In this document: one piece after another, positions 54,998 through 64,000 of the stretch | Position numbering within the stretch: position 1 is the stretch's first letter | Layout: every line of letters begins with the position of its first letter | Assembly: GCF_010093595.1 (NCBI RefSeq) | Contig: NW_022985441.1 | Span: 310,132-374,131 of the forward strand | Direction of reading: 5' to 3' | Length of the DNA stretch: 64,000 nt | Origin: Mytilinidion resinicola | Lineage: Eukaryota; Ascomycota; Dothideomycetes; Mytilinidiales; Mytilinidiaceae | The notes under the pieces: model-generated | What the model was told of the DNA's origin: nothing | The model's input: the letters and a program-made list of their open reading frames with translations, nothing else | Database searches by the model: none | Made by a program: the position numbers and the translations under genes

Positions 54998-55543
54998 CTA
55001 CCGGCTTGCGTTCCACACCGCCTTGAGGAAGCCATCCTTCTGCGTCAGCCTGTTCAAGCTGTCGTCGCTCTCGCCCATCGCGCGCACGAATCTGTTCCCG
55101 TTATCATCCGGCCCTTCGAATCTCCGCTCCGAGGTATGTGTGGAGGGGTTGTCTTACCCGCAGAGGGCATAGGTCTGGTTCTCGCCCGTGTACCGGCCGT
55201 TCTCATCGACCTTGCCGACGGAGATTTGCACCGAGGCGTGGTCCTTGGCCTTGATGATGCGGTTGGTGGCGCTGCACTGTTATTCGTGTGTTAGGTCGGT
55301 TTCGAGGGCTGGCTCTATTCACGGTCATATAGGCGTACCTTGCGGGGAACATAACTAAATCATCGAAATTAGCAGGGTTTTCAAAATAGACGGCTTGGAA
55401 TGACCCAGGTGAGGCGATTGGGGCTCTTACAGGTCGACGAGCTCGCCGCGTTCGTTCTCCCTGCTGCTTGTCAGATCAATGCCCTCATGCAGGCCCCGCG
55501 CAGTCCCATCTTAGGGAAGAGTTCTTAGGGAGTCAACGCACAT
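54998..55543 (-). CDS. RPS21: 40S ribosomal protein eS21
   Basis: Five exons, 55543-55542, 55460-55431, 55354-55339, 55276-55158 and 55091-54998, join to exactly 86 codons plus TAG, starting [20 protein letters not shown] and ending [10 protein letters not shown]. This is eS21, a conserved small-subunit protein, over its full length. The first intron (81 bp, GTGCGT...CAGCAG) splits the initiator ATG after AT. Exon 3 has only 16 bp. Because no exon is longer than 119 bp the gene is invisible as an open frame. The cysteine ([20 protein letters not shown]) and C-terminal segments are intact. It is cytosolic and takes part in translation. Confidence 0.93.
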
Positions 55544-56180
55544 TTTGATTTGAGGGTATGGGAGTTGACGGGTTGTGAAGGAGTCGTTTGTGAGGATGCG
55601 GGCGGATCGCGATATGTTGTCGTCGACGAAGTGTGGAGGTTGAAAATGCCCCTGCAAAGCTAAGCGAGTGCTATGGATCACGTGTGCTCGACGCTTGGGC
55701 CAAGATCCCAACTTCTCTTCGTGTCTATCTTTTGGACATTTTGTATTCATCTGAAAGGTATAGCGTTACATACAGACCCCTAAGAAGAGGATGAATACAC
55801 CTAGTACTTTTCTTCTTCGGCGACCGGTATCCATGTATCGTGCAGCCCTATGACGCTTTCGAGGCCGGGAAAAGAAATATGAGCTCATTGGGGACTGCTA
55901 TTTGCAAACTCTCAACATGACGGGAGTAGGCCCCGAGGGATTTAACGCTCAAAAATAGTGCTCCTTACGTCCACCTAATATTCAGGGTTTCAAAGAGGTC
56001 TTGGGGCTATCCAAGCGGTGGCGAAAAGGTATACATCCTTTTATAACCAAGCACTGTCATTTGACTAGCAAACTTCCTCGTGTTCCAGCATTAGACATAC
56101 TTTGAACAACTTTTGAGGCCAATTTCATTCCAGTACTATGATGAACACATCCCTCTTAATCTTGTACGCCATCACCCCGC
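55544..56180. promoter_or_regulatory. Upstream region of RPS21, no gene seen
   Basis: 637 bp between RPS21 and the unknown three-exon gene, both on minus. It should contain the RPS21 promoter and leader. No ribosomal-protein promoter motif is identified with confidence. Confidence 0.4.
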
Positions 56181-57015
56181 TCACTTCATCAGCACTCGAT
56201 ACGCAGCCCGAATGCGCTCTTTCTGTGCACTAGACAAGGACTCGGGCTCCTCATCCAAGTCCTTGCGCAAAACTCTCAACTCAACAATCATATCATTCAT
56301 CATCCCGTCCAGCCTCTGCTCTTCACGATCTCTCTCCAGCCTGTTATACCATCGCGCAATTTCCTTGTCGGGCTCCCACTCTTTAGCCCTCGTGATATCA
56401 TCGAACCGCACACCATTCAAGTTCCGCCACTCTAGCATCCCCTTTGGAAAGAACAACTGGTAATCGGTCATGTCCGGACCACTTCCAATATCTGCAGCTG
56501 CCCTTTGGACGAGCTCCCGGTCCGGTGCGAAGCCGAAGTGGTCAAAGGCGATCTCGATGAAGATCTTGATCGCTTCGTTGCCCCAGCGCTCGGAGTATGG
56601 TGACTTGGTGGTTGGGGGCATTTCGCTCCATGATAGGGCGCGGAAGCCGTTCATGGCGAAGCGGATGTAGCCGAGGAGAGGGGACTATTGAAGGGTTGAA
56701 TGATTACCTCTTTGCGCCACGAGCACTAAGAAGATGGAGGGCAGACATACGTTCGGGTAGCCTGGCGGTAAGTTCTTACGCGCTGGTTCGGGCTCGTCGG
56801 ACGGCGGAATTGGCTGATCCTCGCGGTTCCAGAGCGACTCCGCGGAGCCGGGTGGGAGGGTAGAGGTGTCCTTGACATCGTCTGGAAAGGAAGATGTAAG
56901 TGAATATGTTCCGCAGTCTACGCTTTTTTTGCGACAGGAGAGGTGGAACAGAAATTCGAGGTGAGATGAGCTATTGGAATGGAATACCTTTTGAATGGGC
57001 ATGGGGCGAGTCCAT
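56181..57015 (-). CDS. Conserved-looking hypothetical protein, three exons
   Basis: Exons 57015-56988, 56881-56751 and 56684-56181 join in phase to 220 aa, starting MDSPHAHSKDDVKDTSTLPP. The middle reads GYIRFAMNGFRALSWSEMPP, ERWGNEAIKIFIEIAFDHFGF and YQLFFPKGMLEWRNLNGVRF. The C-terminal 90 residues are charged and helical (ARWYNRLERDREEQRLDGMM, SSAQKERIRAAYRVLMK). No domain is recognised and there is no signal peptide or helix pair. Consistent splice phases and no frame damage support a real gene. The function is unknown. Confidence 0.65.
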
Positions 57016-57290
57016 GGTCGGTGGATTTTCCCAACGCTGCTTTGAATATGTGAGGAAGGAAAATTAGCGGTGGGTGAGGAGAAGGAAGTATGAACTGAGA
57101 GGATTGCTTGATGATGCACGTGACTGCAGCTTAAACCTACCTCATGTTTATAGGGATATTGTGGCAACAGCTCTGTGACAAGCCACCTAGGCAGCTGTAA
57201 CGCCACAAGGTGAAAGATTGTAGCTTAACAGCGTGAGTAAGTCTATATATTTAGTTTAATTCTGTCAATCCCCAACTAATTCGAACAGCA
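57016..57290. other. Short intergenic region, no gene seen
   Basis: A spacer between the unknown gene and the hairpin repeat array. Nothing recognised. Confidence 0.4.
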
Positions 57291-57336
57291 GGTCGGTCGG
57301 CTCAGTTGGTTCAACGCCACCAACGAGCCCCACAAG

Positions 57337-57360
57337 GGTTGTGAGTTCGACTCCAGCCCT
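57337..57360 (+). other. Perfect-looking hairpin with tRNA B-box-like loop
   Basis: GGGTTG-T-GAGT-TCG-ACTC-CAGCCC can fold into a 6-bp plus 4-bp stem around TCG. An A-box-like GGCTCAGTTGGTT lies about 35 bp upstream (57299-57311), the spacing of a tRNA. No acceptor stem pairs, so it is not a tRNA gene. It could be the head of an old SINE-like copy. Confidence 0.45.
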
Positions 57361-57386
57361 TGTTGACATTATGGCTAACCTATAGG

Positions 57387-57520
57387 TTCGACTGCAAAGT
57401 CGCGCGGAAAGGTTCCTATAGATTCGACTGCAAAGTCGCGCGGAAAGATTCCTACAGATTCGACTGCAAAGTCGCGCGGAAAGATTCCTATAGATTCGAC
57501 TGAAAAGTCGCGCGGAACGT
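57387..57520. repeat. 36-bp tandem repeat, about 3.7 copies, hairpin units
   Basis: Units begin TTCGACTGCAAAGTCGCGCG at 57387, 57423, 57459 and 57495, exactly 36 bp apart, with one or two changes each. Every unit contains CGACT-GCAA-AGTCG, a 5-bp stem with a four-base loop, except the last where GCAA is GAAA. The open frames across it are repeat artefacts. Confidence 0.9.
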
Positions 57521-57899
57521 CCATTGTCACGGAGTAAACCATCAGAGTTTCTACACCTTCGAAAGAGGGTGGTCTTTTGCTCTTTAGATGTTCTTTTTGC
57601 ACACTCTCTGGTATACCCCCCCTCCTCTACAGGTGAGAATGCCATAAAGCACGTCCGCGCTGAGCCACGCACATGAGTACTTCTGTTTTTCCTAATCCGA
57701 TAGGTTAGACACTATCAGTCGAGATATAAGTGTTATCACATGAATATTAGACTAACGTTCAAATGAAACTCTCGGCGTCTTTAAGTACTTTTATTCGTAT
57801 CGCCATACCTACAAATAATTTGCGAAGAAGCGCCTAAACTCCAAAGCATTTAACATTGGGTGTATATCGTATATACTCAAACATGAAGACCTAACACTT

Positions 57900-58465
57900 A
57901 TTCGCCACCTTCTCCCCTCCCTCTCCCACCGTCCTCTCTCAAACCCATACCCTTCAAGCTTCAACGTAGCAAACGGCCCCGCGATCGTACTCGTCTCATC
58001 TCGAATATTAATCGGGGCCGCATTCACGCCCAAGTCGATCAAGCTATCCACAAGCCAGCGCTACCTCACATCATCATAGTCTTATGCAAAAGTCACTCAT
58101 CTAACGTTGCATTCCGACTCGGTGGACTATTATTTACCGTCAACGACCCACTAATCGCGTCCTTCTCCTTCTCAATATCCAAATTCTGCCACGTCCACCA
58201 CACGCGGTCTATCATCCCATGATGGAGCCAGAACACCGGATCGCCGGACTCACGAAGAGGTCGCCGCCAGGGTCGCCGCCGTTAGTGAAATGCCCACTGG
58301 TGTGCGCGCCCAGAAAGCCCCCCGGGAAGTTGCCTTGTATGTTGGTTTGAAATCAGTAGGGATCGGGGTTGTGGAGGATCAGGTCGGCAGCGTCGGCGTC
58401 TTTAGTCCAGTGCGAGGCAGTGTGAGCGGAGATGTCGCGCTGGGTGCAGCGCGGGTTGTATGAGG
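57900..58465 (-). pseudogene. Tyrosinase (CuB half) remnant
   Basis: Reading the minus strand gives YNPRCTQRDISAHTASHWTK, then DLILHNPDPY, a TGA, FQTNIQGNFPGGFLGAHTSGH and GGDPGGDLFVSP, followed after a one-base shift by GDPVFWLHHGMIDRVWWTWQ. A later piece is DSLIDLGVNAAPINIRDETS. This is the CuB half of a fungal tyrosinase (His in HTSGH and WLHHG). A nonsense codon (near 58,347), a frameshift (near 58,250) and the absence of a recognisable CuA half upstream show a dead fragment. Tyrosinases oxidise phenols. Confidence 0.75.
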
Positions 58466-59730
58466 TGCGGAAAGTAGCAGGTACTCAAGGAGTACAACGT
58501 AATGACGGTGGCATTACCGCCAGGGGTTGTGCATATCGCACCTCTATGGGTAAAGATACGCTGGCATGACTGCTGTCAATAGTTTCTTCTGATAAAAGTA
58601 CCCCAATGTACTTTGATGGGTGAAAGGCTATATTCCTCGCATCTCCCGTCATCTTGAAAGATCATTGTGTTCATCCCTCACGGTCCTGGCATCTCCCCTC
58701 GGTACCTACCTGCTCATCCCGAGTTTCAGGCGACTACTGCGATTGCAACGGGACCAAGAGTTGCCAATATTGACCATTGGGATAGAGAGTAAAAGAATAG
58801 GTCTACCGTAGACGAAGTGACACAGAGTCTCTACCCCGTCGAAATATCATTATATTGAGCGGATAGGAGGGAGAAAGGCGTGTCGACCAATTCTAAGCGA
58901 ATTGATGTTTGATGTTCAAGCGAGCAGGCCGGGTCGGCGGGTCCTTCACCTGTATACTTAAACACCCTCTCCACCATGGAGTGCATCCTCCGCACCCATC
59001 AACCTAGCCGAGGTAGATCTTTGCCATCTTCCAATGCGACTGGCAGTCCCATGCGAGCCATCCCTTTCCGCGCCTGAATGAGCTTAGACCTGCCGTTCAG
59101 AATTACCACAGTTCTTCAGAGAGAGGCAAGTAAGAGCCCCGCAGCTTTCGGGCCTCCAGGTCTTCAACTATGCTGCGAGAGTCCGCCAGCAGAAGTAGCA
59201 TGCGGCACTCCACAGCCCAAGGATACGAGAACGGCTTGCTCGTTTGGGATCAGTGGCTGCGGTCTCCAATGCCAAATTGAGTCAATACATCTCGCCATGG
59301 TGATGATGGCTTGCCTTAGTTCTGAACACCGTTGCATCGAGCCTGAAGCTCCCAGACAGCTGGGAGGTTTTTGAAGGCGAGAGTCGTTGCAGACCAGATT
59401 ATCCCAGAGGTGTTCCCTGGATTATTCTTGCCGGCGAGTATGCCACTGAAGTCTGTGACCTCGTCCGGATGGGGAAAGCATGTGGTGTCATGGGTATACG
59501 GGAGGTCTTGGTAAGCTCTCCAGATCGGACTGCATGTCGCAGATATTCTCCAAGATCTCTATCATAATATAGATTCAGGTGGACAAGACGTCTTCTGAAT
59601 GTAGTTCGTCAATCGCTTCTCTTTCTTCGCCACTGTCTCTTTTGATTTGGCTTAATCGCGGGCCATTCCCATCGTTGAGCGGTTTCGTTCCTTGCTTCAG
59701 ATCAAGCATTGACTTCCCTCCTACGACTTC
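58466..59730. other. Intergenic, no gene seen
   Basis: 1.26 kb. The expected CuA half of the tyrosinase is not recognisable here. A plus-strand open frame at 59,078-59,374 has cysteines but no signal peptide or family. Confidence 0.45.
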
Positions 59731-61119
59731 ATGATGCCGACTTGGGTATTCCAAGAGCTCGTTGGAAGACAGGCGCCGGCGGGTCCTACGCTTCCTCCCA
59801 TGACTCCTGAGTATATTCCCTTCAGCGAAGTGGACCAGATCCTAGCCATCATGGGCGTATTTTGCGGATTTGCATTTGTAGCTGTCCTCTTGCGCATCTA
59901 CGTCCGGGCGGTCATGCTGAGAGTCTTTGGGGTAGATGACTACATTATGGTCATTGCAATGGTATGTCAGTTCCCGTTCTCTTCATGAATGAGGCGTGCC
60001 CAACGCATCACTGTCACTCCATATTCTCTGATATCACCTTTATCTTATTCAACCTTCCCTCAAACATTACATTCTGCCTCTATATCATGCCTAAAGGCAG
60101 CATCTCACCTCTCCGTCAAGTCCTGGGACTCGCAACGTTTGGTCACTTCCTCGCCGAAACGCACTATGGCTTCGGAAAGCATTTCATGGTGATGCTCACG
60201 ACACCGGGGATGTACACGACATTCGCTGAGCTTCTATTCTTCCACTCCATTATTGTCATGGTAGCTGTTACAAGCGTCAAAATTAGCATTGCGCTCTTGA
60301 TCGGTATTATTAGTAGGTTCAATCTCAGCCCGGCATTCAGGAGTCGAGTTACACGAACTCGCAGAGATCCCAGTCCCTTCATCAAGACCTTATAGAATGT
60401 CTCATATTAACATGACCCTATGCCGACAATCTTCCTAGTGCTATTCGCGACCGCATGCAGCATGACCTCATCTTCCAATGCATACCAGTACAATCAGCCT
60501 GGGACACGACTTTACGACCACCGCCCGTGGACGTCGGCACGGCCAAGTGCTACAGCAAGACCATCTTCCGCAACATCGGTCCCTTCAACAGCTGCACGTA
60601 CCTCATCCTACACCTCCCAACCCGGCCTCCACTACGCAACCCTAGCCATCAACATCGCAAACGACATCCTCTTCGCCACCCTCCCCATCCTCCTCGTCCG
60701 GTCCCTAAAACTCAACACGCGCACCAAAACCTCCCTCATCCTCACCCTCTCCCTCGGCTTCTTCGCGTCGGCCGTCGCCATCGTCAAGGCCGTCCAGCAG
60801 TACAACGTCCTCGCCGACATGGACTGTACCATGAACGATTCCTTCAACGTCTGGAAGTTACATCGGACTCTGGGCTGGTATCGTCGCCGCCACGCTCCCG
60901 AGCCTGAAACCACTCTTCCGCTGGTTGCTGGATACCGCACGCGCGCTGACGACGGCGGGGAGCTGGAATGGGGGGCTGAATTATGGGAGCGGGAGTAAGA
61001 TGGGGCTGGGGTATTTTAGGGCTGGGGAGGGGCCGGGGGAAAGTGAGGGGAGCGTGGTAATAGTTTGTCGACTAGAAGGGAGAGTGAGGAGGGCGCGATT
61101 AAGAGCCCGTATCGCATGA
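59731..61119 (+). pseudogene. Rhodopsin-domain seven-helix protein, frameshifted
   Basis: Family pieces appear in order: FAFVAVLLRIYVR and GVDDYIMVIAM (the R..DDY pattern), VLGLATFGHFLAETHYGFGKH, TFAELLFFHSIIVM and KISIALLIGII; then IFLVLFATACSM and, one frame away, IFQCIPVQSAWD and GPFNSC; after an intron INIANDILFATLPILLVRSLK and VQQYNVLADMDC; then, another frame away, YIGLWAGIVAATLPSLKPLF. One base is missing near 60,470 (ACCTCATC) and one is extra near 60,857 (AAGTTACATC). Two shifts in a 390-aa membrane protein make it non-functional. It is a relative, not a recent copy, of the intact gene at 20 kb. Confidence 0.7.
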
Positions 61120-64000
61120 GGGTTACGGCGGAGAATCGGTAATGGGGATTGAGAAGGGGGGGCGACGGAGGGAGCGGGATCGGAGAGGGAGTGAGGAAGG
61201 GGGACTGCCGTTGCAGAGGCCGGAGGCGGGGAGGAATGAGATTGTGATGACGAGAGAGGTGTACGTTAGCTACGACGGGTGGGAAAGGTATCTTGGAATT
61301 TGATACCCGGGGATATCTCTTAGGGTAAAGCTTCTATCACTTCGGGAATGAAATGATGCTCGTGGAGACAAATGTGGGAGTCAAACGGCACCCATAGGGA
61401 TCAGAAAAACGATTGGTTCTCGCAATAAACGTGCTTTACTGTTTCTTATGTATTGTACGCACCTAAAGTGTTTCAAATCCTGTCTTCTGTGAAAGGAACC
61501 ACAATTTTCATATCCAAGGCACAAAAACCTTCGATGCCGAAGAGTGCGTCCAAGCTTCCTCAGTGCGCCCTGTGCCTGCCCTGCGTATATTATGCCTGCA
61601 TGGTGCATGCAGCTATTGATGCGAGGCAGCGTGCTACGTGCTACTTGTGTCATTGTATCTGTCGTGAGGAGCGCATGGCATGATACGGTGAGTCTGGCGG
61701 TGTGGGGATAAGTGCTGGGGAACTGTCATACCCAGTACTCCTTGAAGATCTGGGATGGGTTTTCGTGATGAGTACTGGGTGCTTCAGGCGTACTCTTACT
61801 CTGCCACTGTGATTGAGGTGAGATGTACTGCCCAGAAGTTGCTTGAAGACTGGAACGAAAAGTAGCAGTCCAGGAATACGTGGTCTTGATTCATAATGTT
61901 CTATTTTGACGGACAGACTGCTCTTCTGCCTGTGTACTCTTGCCTCACACCGCTTGAGGTCTCTTGATTTGTTATTGGAAATTGTAGATTGCCAGTATTG
62001 GTAAGCCTGATAGCTCTCCAGACCGCCTCAGACGTGGGACTGGGAGTAGCTGAATTTGTGATTGATTTGGCTAGTATATCTGCTCTAGTGTGCCAGGTAT
62101 ATGATCAAGGCTATGATATTGGTTCAGGGTTTGTTGGCAGTCTGGTAGTGCCTTATGCGGTGTCGTGGCTGGGAAAGGAAGTAATGGTGTAGTTGGATAA
62201 TCGGGTGACTTTGAGTACACTGAAATGTTGCAGACTTTCTTCTGACTACTGAGGTATGTATTAGCAGTTGTTCTTTTATGGTTTCGAAGCTGCAAGGAAA
62301 GCTGAGAAGCACTGACATCTATGCGGCGAGAACAGGACCAGTTAATTAGCTCGCAATGGAGTGGATGCTTCCATAATTTCCTAAACAGGATATTGATAGT
62401 AGTACGGCCTTTCTTGCTATGTGTCTTCGAGATGTGTCCTGTTCCATTGCTCTCGTTCTCGTGCCTCGTTTTCGCGCGATGTGTGGTAGAAGACAGGAAT
62501 CCGCTGCTGGCGAGAATTTAGACGACAGCGTAGCTGATATGCAACTTTCGCTCTGTTGATGACAACGTACATGACTTCTCTGATGTGCGCCAATCTACTG
62601 TTTTGTAACCGGATTCGTCGTGGTTGTGGGCTTCCCACTGCTGTTTCAGTATGTTCATAGCCGCTTCTCAGAGGACTTCGAGATACCGTCTTTCAGGTTA
62701 CTGGGGGTCTAGTTAGGATGATCGTCTTGAATCAGCGTGAAATGATGTATGAAGGGTACGCATTGGTTTCCTGGCCTCCCTTTTAGGCTGAGACGCGAAC
62801 TTTCCAGCGACCGTCGCTTCTGCGCCCGCTAGCAAGTCTGCTTCTCAGATATTCCATCACTTCCGTGCATATAGCCCTCTCAAGATATGTTCTCTCGTAA
62901 TGTCTTATGGAGTACGGATTGTATTCATTAGGGTCTCGAAGCCCGTAGTGGTTGTCAAGCCAATTTCCATCAGTGGCGCCTTTGGCTCCGCGATGTCGAG
63001 GACAATGTCGAAACCGTTGTAGGACATGGTTGAGTCTGTCGTTACAACACAGCTTTTGCCAACTCCTCTCTTGAGTAGTGATCTAGTTCTTTGAGGACTT
63101 TGAAGATCGCGCTGTCGCAGCATGGGTGAAGGTAGTTTCCAGAATGCGGTTTGAGCATCGCCAACGACAGCTTTAGAGCCCAACTTAAGCCCTATATTAC
63201 CTAAATAACGATTAGTAGCTCGCTTCGCGTCTATCAAGATGGATTAAGATATGGTGATGCTGTTCTTGCCCAGTGTCTAACTCAGTCTCAGGGGTTCATC
63301 CTGTCGTGTCCGTGACACAAAGTTGACGCTGGCAATGGTAGCGAACGCGCATAGTGGTGCATATGTGATATATCATCACTGATCCAGTTTGATGGAGTAT
63401 AATCAGGGCCTCAAGGATCTCCCTCGCTCGTCGCAGCGGTTTCGTTGGGTCTGTGGAACTCGGAAGCAGCTGGCTCGTTTGAGAGCATCGTGTAGCCCTT
63501 TGATCCGTGTAAATGCTGTTTTGGAGGGTCTAGAGGCTCTGGCGCCTGTGTTCCGAGAGTTGTATAGGTTTTCGGGCTTCCTTGATCGAGTTCGATCGAA
63601 GTGAAGGGGCCAAGTCAGCAGCGTTGATGGTCGTTTCGCCACAGGCTTTACCGCGTTCGGAACGCTAAAGAAAACCAAATCTCCTTGCTTATGAGGACAG
63701 AGATCTCACAGCAGAATGCAAAAAGAGAAATTACCATGTCCGTGAGATGCTGTTGTGCTATTGTGATGGTTCGGGCTTCTCCGTGCCTACGAACGGTGAA
63801 CCTGGTAAGAGAACTCAAAAGGGTTAGGCATGATGTTGCTCGGACTCCCTCGGCCAGTAGGTGACGTTTCGGAATGAAATCGATCGCTTGGGGTCCCGGA
63901 AGGCATTCCGCGCCAATAGTCCACACCGGGAGACATGATCCCCATCTGACAGCTCTGTAACGCTAAGTTAAGAGAGGCTAGAGATAGTGGATGGCCTGTA
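61120..64000. other. 2.9 kb without recognisable gene
   Basis: All open frames are under 115 codons and show no domain, signal peptide or in-phase splice structure. An 11-bp perfect inverted repeat ACCCAGTACTC/GAGTACTGGGT sits at 61730-61740 and 61770-61780. The stretch may be old, decayed repeat or gene sequence. Confidence 0.5.

Noticed and set aside
57290..57370. A tRNA gene
   Set aside because: A- and B-box-like words are present, but no acceptor stem and no normal T-stem pair, so at best it is a tRNA-derived relic.
57375..57672. Frames with FSVESIGIFPRD-type or CSRIYRNLSAR-type repeats
   Set aside because: Translations of the 36-bp tandem array, not proteins.
61730..61780. 11-bp inverted repeat as a terminator or operator
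   Set aside because: An isolated short palindrome in gene-free DNA with no neighbouring gene. It is noted only as sequence.

Overview
The window is nuclear DNA of a filamentous ascomycete (Pezizomycotina). The evidence is short GT-AG introns of about 40-80 bp in most genes, together with fungal families: UstYa, fungal rhodopsin-domain seven-helix proteins, SRR1-like proteins, a CYP52-like P450, a LaeA-like methyltransferase, and Rpd3 with a long acidic tail. The class (for example Dothideomycetes) cannot be fixed from sequence alone.

Positions 1-13 kb are decaying accessory DNA. A divergent pair (aminoglycoside-phosphotransferase-like kinase on minus, small Cys/His-rich protein on plus) occurs twice, at 0.4-3.2 kb and 10.1-13.1 kb. 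Both kinase copies and the second Cys/His copy are broken. Between them lie a 709-bp MULE-type MITE, a broken triple SRR1-domain gene and a Lys/Glu-rich ORF. Positions 13-24 kb hold a compact, possibly biosynthetic group: an intact four-exon UstYa-like gene, a small secreted peptide gene, an intact P450, a SAM methyltransferase, an intact seven-helix rhodopsin-domain gene, a broken medium-chain reductase and a membrane-anchored Apple/PAN-like protein. Positions 25-36 kb hold a RING gene with an in-frame stop, a complete Mutator-like transposon (27,066-29,930; 132-bp TIRs, 8-bp target duplication, one internal stop), a DUF2235 hydrolase, a spliced Cys-rich secreted protein and a SprT-like protease gene truncated by a 47-bp tandem duplication.

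Positions 37-57 kb are conserved core genome, with no broken genes seen: RPD3 and RPN11 (divergent), a LaeA-like methyltransferase, the vacuolar ABC transporter HMT1 divergent from the SEA/GATOR2 subunit RTC1 (WDR24), the ribosomal protein gene RPS21 (five exons, start codon split by an intron) and an unknown three-exon gene. From 57 kb to the end the window becomes degenerate again, with a 36-bp hairpin repeat array, a tyrosinase remnant and a frameshifted second rhodopsin-domain gene. The last 2.9 kb has no recognisable gene.

The core block therefore sits between two decaying flanks. Several accessory genes are stopped by single in-frame codons that fit TGG or CAG turning into TAG or TGA, which may reflect RIP-like C-to-T mutation. 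Exon structures were worked out by reading frame, splice sites and family conservation. They have not been checked against transcripts.
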